Assembly (NCBI GenBank): GCA_910586035.1
Contig: CAJUHT010000017.1
Location: 1-42,203 of the forward strand
Direction of reading: 5' to 3'
Source: an uncultured Christensenella sp.
Lineage (GTDB): Bacteria > Bacillota > Clostridia > Christensenellales > Borkfalkiaceae
DNA: 42,203 nt
A model generated the notes under the pieces. It was not told where the DNA came from, did no database searches, and saw only the letters and a list, made by a program, of their open reading frames with translations. Each line of letters starts with the position of its first letter. Positions within the stretch are counted from its first letter, which is position 1. This document shows positions 38,152-42,203 of the stretch, in pieces. Both the position numbers and the translations under genes were made by a program.

Positions 38152-38548
38152 AGATAATCTCCCTGTTTACACTGCTGATTTTTTTGATTGTTACGCGCTT
38201 GCAACCCTTGGGCAGAACGTCGGCAATATTCTCCGCCCACTCTATAACGCACACGCCTTTGCCGCCGAAATAGTCGGTAAGACCGAGCTTTTCCGCTTCC
38301 GCGCCGCTTGAAAGGCGGTAACAGTCGTAGTGGTAAAGTTTGCCCGAATAGTCGTTCATATAGGCGTACGTAGGGCTGACGATTTCGTCCTTTATGCCCA
38401 GCCCCAACGCAAGCCCCTTGCAAAACACCGTTTTGCCCGCGCCCAAATCGCCCTGCAACAGAACGACGTCCCCCGCAGAGAGCGAAGCCGCATATTTTTT
38501 TGCAAACTCGACGGTAGCCCTTTCGCTACCAGATAAATAAATAGCCAT
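38144..38548 (-). CDS. tsaE: tRNA threonylcarbamoyladenosine ATPase TsaE
   Basis: P-loop ATPase that resets the TsaBD complex during t6A synthesis. The 134-residue protein has Walker A GDLGAGKTVF (Lys39), SPTYAYMNDY and YHYDCYRL, with VIEWAENI at the Walker-B-like position. The ATG at 38548 has no Shine-Dalgarno; a good -10 (TATAAT) ends 8 bases upstream, so the message may start at or within two bases of the ATG. It is the first gene of tsaE-tsaB-rimI-hydrolase-murF. Confidence 0.95.
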   Translation of the reverse strand: MAIYLSGSERATVEFAKKYAASLSAGDVVLLQGDLGAGKTVFCKGLALGLGIKDEIVSPTYAYMNDYSGKLYHYDCYRLSSGAEAEKLGLTDYFGGKGVCVIEWAENIADVLPKGCKRVTIKKISSVNREIICE

Positions 38549-38556
38549 ACGGGTAC

Positions 38557-38586
38557 ATTATACACCCGTACGGCAAAGTTTGGCAA
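38557..38586 (-). promoter_or_regulatory. Promoter of the tsaE operon
   Basis: Minus-strand TTGCCA (38581-38586), 18-base spacer, TATAAT (38557-38562). The expected start near 38550 would make the tsaE mRNA leaderless or nearly so. Confidence 0.7.
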
Positions 38587-38668
38587 TAAATTACGGTTAA
38601 ATTTTTATTTACGGAATTATTCCCGCCCGCAGTGATGGACGCTTGCGCGGACGGGAAAACGTTTAAGC

Positions 38669-39448
38669 TCAGTTTTTAGTTAGGAAATATCTTAACAGCA
38701 CTCCGCCGATTAACAGCGCCACAGCTACGGCGCACACCACCGCGGTAATTATCACCTCGCGGTTGACCGCGCGCGTTTCACCCTGCTCCTCTTCAACGGG
38801 CTTGGGAGGCGAAAGCTTGTCGCCAATCTTGTTGATTAAGCGGGAAACGTGCTTGTATACGGGCAAGGTTACCGCCACGGCAATCAAACAGCGCATAAGG
38901 TTGAACGGCAAAACCGAAGCCCACAGGTAGAAGTTGTAAAAGGTTGCCTCCGTACACTTTTCGCCGAACAGCACCTGCATAGGACCGACGAGGGGCGCCC
39001 AACTGCCGTGGAAGAACAGTTGACGGTAGAAGGGAACGAGCACAAGCCAATTGGCAAGTATGCTCATAGCCGTAGAACACAGCGCTCCTACACTCATTGC
39101 GACGAGCGCGCCTTTAAACGTGCGCTTCTTTTTATATATCAACCCCGAAGGCACCACAAACGCCATACCTATCAAAAGGTCGGCAAGTTCGCCCACAAAC
39201 GCGGTTGAAGTGCCCTTTATTATAAGCTTTATTAAAATTTTTACAAACACTATTATGCCGCCCGATACGGGACCGAGGGCGAAAGTGCCTATAAGCGCGG
39301 GAATATCGGAAAAATTGAGTTCCAGCCAGGATGGGAACGCCGCCGCTATGGGGAAACCGAACGCGTACAGAACCCCCGCGAGCGTTGAAAATACCGCTAT
39401 TACCGCAACCCTTGTTGCGCTGAAATAATTTGTCTTTGCCTTTTCCAT
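38669..39448 (-). CDS. ribU: Riboflavin ECF transporter S component
   Basis: A 259-residue membrane subunit that binds riboflavin for import by the shared ECF module. It is controlled by the FMN riboswitch just upstream, which supports the substrate. The core (about 1-205) has six hydrophobic segments with WLELNFSDIPALIGTFALGP and FVGELADLLIGMAFV, both typical of RibU. Residues about 213-259 are an added acidic linker (PKPVEEEQGE) and one further membrane helix; RibU proteins are usually about 190-210 residues. Start ATG 39448 has AGGAG 6 bases upstream; the frame stays open to 39592 only because it runs through the riboswitch and terminator. Confidence 0.93.
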   Translation of the reverse strand: MEKAKTNYFSATRVAVIAVFSTLAGVLYAFGFPIAAAFPSWLELNFSDIPALIGTFALGPVSGGIIVFVKILIKLIIKGTSTAFVGELADLLIGMAFVVPSGLIYKKKRTFKGALVAMSVGALCSTAMSILANWLVLVPFYRQLFFHGSWAPLVGPMQVLFGEKCTEATFYNFYLWASVLPFNLMRCLIAVAVTLPVYKHVSRLINKIGDKLSPPKPVEEEQGETRAVNREVIITAVVCAVAVALLIGGVLLRYFLTKN

Positions 39449-39490
39449 AAAAACTCCTAAAAAAATATTATTTTTAAAGTCGTTCTCCGT

Positions 39491-39521
39491 GAAAAAACCG
39501 CTCCGAAAAAAATCGGAGCGG
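39491..39521 (-). terminator. Terminator of the FMN riboswitch expression platform
   Basis: 9-bp stem CCGCTCCGA/TCGGAGCGG (39498-39521), followed on the minus strand by TTTTTTC, between the aptamer and the ribU ribosome site. It should form when FMN is bound and switch ribU off. Confidence 0.88.
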
Positions 39522-39550
39522 AAATAAGACGGTAGTATGCGCCTTAACAT

Positions 39551-39672
39551 TCTTTTATCATCCGGACTGTACCGTCGGTTTCGGAATTTCACCGAATCGG
39601 GGATTTGCGCCTTTCGCGCCCATCCTTAGCGGACTATAACCGCCGGTGGGGAATTTCACCCCGCCCCAAAGA
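39551..39672 (-). promoter_or_regulatory. FMN riboswitch (RFN element)
   Basis: On the minus strand: GGGGCGGGGTGAAATTCCCC, ACCGGCGGT, TAGTCCGC, a variable GGCGCGAAAGGCGC hairpin, GATTCGGTGAAATTCCG, ACCGACGGT and CAGTCCGGATG, in the order of the conserved RFN aptamer. A downstream TACCGTC (near 39529) is complementary to GACGGTA of the aptamer and may take part in switching. Confidence 0.97.
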
Positions 39673-39694
39673 ATAACTTTAAATTTACAGTTAC

Positions 39695-39723
39695 ATTATA
39701 TTGTGTAATTTTATAACTGTCAA
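39695..39723 (-). promoter_or_regulatory. Consensus promoter of ribU
   Basis: Minus-strand TTGACA (39718-39723), 17-base spacer, TATAAT (39695-39700): perfect match. The start near 39688 places the whole aptamer in the leader. Confidence 0.92.
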
Positions 39724-39744
39724 GAAAATTTTACACCCATTTTT

Positions 39745-40590
39745 TTACTCGCTGATAAACAGCACGCCGAGGGTGTTTCTGCCGCAGTGGCTTGTTACAA
39801 TACTGCCCGCAACCGTTTCCACAACCTCGTCAAACCCGAAGTTTTGAGCCACAAGCTCTTTTGCAAGCGCCACAAGACTTTCGTCCGCCGAACTGTGGGT
39901 TATAAAACAGCGCGTTTTATCGTAGCGGGGATACTGCGCCTTTAAGTCGGCAACATAGCTCTTAATGCACCTCTCCATATTGCCCGCAAACTTCTTTTTT
40001 GCATACAATTGCCCTTCGGCGTTTTCGCAAATCATAGGGTGCAACTTTAACACCTTTGCGCCTATGAGGGCGGCGAGCGAACACCTTCCGCCCTTGTGCA
40101 GATAGTCAAGAGCGTCGGGCACGAACGAAGTGTTTACCTTTTCGCGCAGTGCGTTTACCGCATTGTAAACTTCCTCCGCGCTCAACCCCTCTTTAACCAA
40201 ATCGCACGCCTTTAATACCAACAGACCCTGCCCCGTGGAGAGTGCCTTGCTGTCCACGACGAACACCTTGCCGTCGAAATTTTGCGCGGCAACGCAAGCC
40301 GCCGAGTGCGAAGAAGATGCCTGCGCGGAAATATTGAAGTGAACGAGCGCGTCGTACCCCTTTAAATTTTCGCTGAAAAATTGCGCGTACTCCTCCGAAG
40401 TTCCCGCCGCCGTCTTGGGCAGAAGATTTGACTTTGCAACGTACGCAAAGATGTCCTGCGGCTTTACCTCGCCGTCTTTAAAACTTTTATCCCCCAAAAC
40501 GACCGTAAGCGGAAAAATGCCTACGGAATATTTTTCAATTTGCTCGGGGCTTAAATCGCACGTGGAATCGGATGTGATTTTAATTTTCAT
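39745..40590 (-). CDS. DegV-family fatty-acid-binding protein (FakB-like)
   Basis: A 281-residue cytoplasmic protein of the DegV family, whose members bind a fatty acid and present it to the kinase FakA for phosphorylation and phospholipid synthesis. Characteristic are ITSDSTCDLSPE (residues 4-15), KTAAGTSEEYAQFF, HFNISAQASSSHSAA, VDSKALSTGQGLLV, LHKGGRCS and the C-terminal SIVTSHCGRNTLGVLF. The GGAG before ATG 40590 is 13 bases away, longer than usual. FakA is not in the window. It is a single-gene unit with its own promoter. Confidence 0.92.
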   Translation of the reverse strand: MKIKITSDSTCDLSPEQIEKYSVGIFPLTVVLGDKSFKDGEVKPQDIFAYVAKSNLLPKTAAGTSEEYAQFFSENLKGYDALVHFNISAQASSSHSAACVAAQNFDGKVFVVDSKALSTGQGLLVLKACDLVKEGLSAEEVYNAVNALREKVNTSFVPDALDYLHKGGRCSLAALIGAKVLKLHPMICENAEGQLYAKKKFAGNMERCIKSYVADLKAQYPRYDKTRCFITHSSADESLVALAKELVAQNFGFDEVVETVAGSIVTSHCGRNTLGVLFISE

Positions 40591-40623
40591 TTAACTTTTT
40601 ATTCTCCGTCTGTCGTCCGAAAG

Positions 40624-40652
40624 ATAATAACATATTAAACTATAAAAGACAA
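40624..40652 (-). promoter_or_regulatory. Promoter of degV
   Basis: Minus-strand TTGTCT (40647-40652), 17-base spacer ending TGT, TATTAT (40624-40629): extended -10. Confidence 0.65.
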
Positions 40653-40679
40653 TACTTTTAGCTTACTTTTCACACAAAA

Positions 40680-40697
40680 GTCATATTTGATTATGAC
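40680..40697. promoter_or_regulatory. Inverted repeat upstream of degV
   Basis: Perfect GTCATA-TTTGAT-TATGAC, 28 bases upstream of the degV -35. It is AT-rich and lacks a U-run, so it is more likely a protein-binding site than a terminator. It contains TTTGATTAT, also part of FabT-type sites, but the symmetry differs. Confidence 0.35.
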
Positions 40698-40725
40698 ACG
40701 CGCGTTTACACGGCGGCAAACGGGC

Positions 40726-40757
40726 AAAACGCCCCGCGGCTAACTGCCGCGGGGCGT
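40726..40757 (-). terminator. Terminator of glyA
   Basis: 12-bp perfect stem ACGCCCCGCGGC/GCCGCGGGGCGT with loop TAACT, followed on the minus strand by a short TTT run. It lies 15 bases past the glyA stop. Confidence 0.85.
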
Positions 40758-40772
40758 GTAAATTATGCTTTA

Positions 40773-42023
40773 TTATCTTACGCAGTCGGCGTACAGGGGG
40801 AAGTCGGCGCAGAGCTTTGCAACCTCGTTTGAAACGTGCGAAAAAGCCGCCTCCTTCTTTTCTATAATTTCGGCTATGAGCGCGGCAATCTTTCTTGCCT
40901 CCGTCTCCTTCATACCCCTCGAAGTCATAGCGGGCGTGCCTATCCTTATGCCGCTGGTTACAAACGGCTTTTGCGTGTCAAACGGAATGGCGTTTTTGTT
41001 TACCGTAATATGCACTTCGTCCAGCATCTTTTCCAGCTCCTTACCCGTGAGCGCCTTGTCCGTCAAGTCGAGCAGTATGAGGTGGTTATCGGTACCGCCC
41101 GAAACCATTTTTACGCCCAGCTTTGTAAACTCGTCAGCCATTGCCGCCGCGTTTTTAACAATCTGCTTTTGATACTCTTTAAATTCGGGCTGCAACGCTT
41201 CCTTGAAAGCAACCGCCTTTGCGGCGATTATGTGCATTAAAGGTCCGCCCTGAATTCCGGGGAACACGGCTTTGTCGACAGCCTTGCCCCACTCCTCCTT
41301 GCACATTATCACGCCGCCGCGCGGACCGCGCAACGTCTTGTGCGTGGTGGTGGTTACAAAATCGGCATAGGGCACGGGAGAGGGGTGAATACCCGCCGCA
41401 ACAAGCCCCGCGATATGCGCTATATCCACAAACATAAGCGCGCCAACCTTGTCGCAAATCCGGCGAATGCGCTTGAAGTCGATTACCCTCGGGTACGCGC
41501 TTGCGCCGGCAACGAGCATTTTAGGCTTGCACTCCACGGCGATTTTTTCCATTTCGTCGTAGTCGATAACCTGCGTTTCCCTGCTTACGCCGTAGGGAAC
41601 GATATTGAAATATTTACCCGAAATATTTACGGGCGAGCCGTGCGAAAGGTGTCCGCCGTGCGCCAAATTCATACCCATAACAGTGTCGCCGGGTTGAAGA
41701 GCGGCGAAAAACACCGCCAAGTTTGCGCTTGCGCCCGAATGGGGCTGAACGTTGCAGTACTCGCAACCGAAAATCTGTTTAATACGTTCGCGCGCCAAAT
41801 CTTCGGCAATATCCACAAACTGACAGCCGCCGTAGTAGCGGTGAGCGGGGTATCCCTCTGCATACTTATTAGTTAAATGACTGCCCGCCGCGGCAAGCAC
41901 CGCGGGCGATACGAAGTTTTCGCTGGCGATAAGCTCTATATTGCCCTGCTGGCGCGAAAGTTCTTTTTTTAGCGCTTCGGCAACTTCGGGGTCGGTTTCG
42001 GCTATAAGCGATATGTCTATCAT
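40773..42023 (-). CDS. glyA: Serine hydroxymethyltransferase
   Basis: PLP enzyme that converts serine and tetrahydrofolate to glycine and 5,10-methylene-THF, the main one-carbon source. The 416-residue protein has LIASENFVSPAV, YAEGYPAHRYYGG, SGASANLAV and the PLP lysine in TTTTHKTLRGPRGG; from the chosen start it is Lys229, the same number as in E. coli GlyA. I start at ATG 42023 with AGGAGA upstream; a TTG at 42038 would extend the frame five codons but lies over that ribosome site. It is monocistronic, with its own promoter and terminator. Confidence 0.97.
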   Translation of the reverse strand: MIDISLIAETDPEVAEALKKELSRQQGNIELIASENFVSPAVLAAAGSHLTNKYAEGYPAHRYYGGCQFVDIAEDLARERIKQIFGCEYCNVQPHSGASANLAVFFAALQPGDTVMGMNLAHGGHLSHGSPVNISGKYFNIVPYGVSRETQVIDYDEMEKIAVECKPKMLVAGASAYPRVIDFKRIRRICDKVGALMFVDIAHIAGLVAAGIHPSPVPYADFVTTTTHKTLRGPRGGVIMCKEEWGKAVDKAVFPGIQGGPLMHIIAAKAVAFKEALQPEFKEYQKQIVKNAAAMADEFTKLGVKMVSGGTDNHLILLDLTDKALTGKELEKMLDEVHITVNKNAIPFDTQKPFVTSGIRIGTPAMTSRGMKETEARKIAALIAEIIEKKEAAFSHVSNEVAKLCADFPLYADCVR

Positions 42024-42074
42024 AATCTTCTCCTGCAACGTACAAATATACGTAAAATTTATAATTATGCAGAT

Positions 42075-42103
42075 ATTATACCATATATTTTGATAATATA
42101 CAA
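42075..42103 (-). promoter_or_regulatory. Promoter of glyA
   Basis: Minus-strand TTGTAT (42098-42103), 17-base spacer ending TGG, TATAAT (42075-42080): extended -10 with perfect hexamer. Expected start near 42068. Confidence 0.8.
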
Positions 42104-42128
42104 TAATTCACGGCAAACTTTTTAAAAT

Positions 42129-42203
42129 TTATTCACCGTCGCCGCGCCCCGCCAGATAATCGCCCGAAACGGAAAAATAATCTGCGATTTTTACGAATAT
42201 TCC
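42129..42203 (-). CDS. C-terminal end of an XRE-family HTH regulator (partial)
   Basis: Only the last 24 codons and the stop (TAA, 42129-42131) lie in the window. They read GIFVKIADYFSVSGDYLAGR and then GDGE. The IAxYFxVSxDYLxGR pattern is the standard end of the lambda-repressor-type HTH domain in small XRE regulators, and matches the ends of the two proteins at 11748-12189 (FFNVTADFLLG, FFDVTCGYLIG). The N-terminal part and start are beyond the right edge. The gene would be upstream of glyA on the same strand, but glyA has its own promoter. Confidence 0.75.
   Translation of the reverse strand, partial: GIFVKIADYFSVSGDYLAGRGDGE

Noticed and set aside
39449..39592. 48-residue N-terminal extension of RibU
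   Set aside because: The extension lies over the riboswitch terminator and the end of the FMN aptamer; ATG 39448 has an ideal ribosome site.

Overview
The window reads as chromosome of a strictly anaerobic Firmicutes-type bacterium, most likely an uncultured gut member of the Clostridia. The basis is gene content: a trimeric [FeFe] hydrogenase, class III (oxygen-sensitive) ribonucleotide reductase, two ECF-type vitamin transporter subunits, DegV, a BspA-like leucine-rich repeat protein and hexuronate catabolism, with AGGAG-type ribosome sites and sigma-A-like promoters. The lineage is inference. No tRNA, rRNA, CRISPR array, IS transposase or prophage was seen. Most genes lie on the minus strand.

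Layout. (1) 1-535: intergenic palindromic repeats. (2) 10199-601, minus: a hexuronate operon eda(VOC fusion)-kdgK-epimerase-kduI-ugpC/msmK-like ATPase-uxaB-uxaA-uxaC, with a promoter at 10247-10275 bracketed by a 22-bp direct repeat and a terminator at 545-586. It takes galacturonate through tagaturonate, altronate, KDG and KDPG to pyruvate and glyceraldehyde-3-phosphate. (3) 10486-12189, plus: an SPFH protein and two tandem small XRE regulators. (4) 12204-12724: a second block of the same repeats. (5) 16968-12844, minus: bifurcating-type hydrogenase hndA-hndC-hndD. (6) 21933-17142, minus: NSS-family transporter overlapping two half-transporters of a heterodimeric ABC exporter. (7) 25238-22014, minus: nrdD-nrdG-dut with two promoters and NrdR-like boxes. 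(8) 25684-26574, plus: NYN-domain protein. (9) 26652-29988: a vitamin B6 locus, with a divergent MocR/PdxR-type regulator (overlapping an HNH protein) facing an ECF S component and pyridoxine kinase. (10) 30138-32036: BspA-like surface protein. (11) 38548-32105, minus: tsaE-tsaB-rimI-hydrolase-murF, a terminator, ddl, a solo repeat, and icd. (12) 39448-38669: FMN riboswitch and ribU. (13) degV, glyA, and at the right edge the C-terminal end of a third XRE regulator.

Most noteworthy: a composite MITE-like palindrome (two full copies and a solo half) embedded in arrays of decayed hairpin units; an alpha/beta hydrolase whose full-length frame has only AUU as a plausible start, preceded by a good Shine-Dalgarno; two nrdD promoters with the same NrdR-box geometry; a MurF-like ligase whose UDP-binding N-domain appears replaced by five membrane helices; and a repeated operator candidate around the uronate promoter. 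I saw no clear-cut new defence or biosynthetic system; the repeat family is the best candidate for something undescribed.
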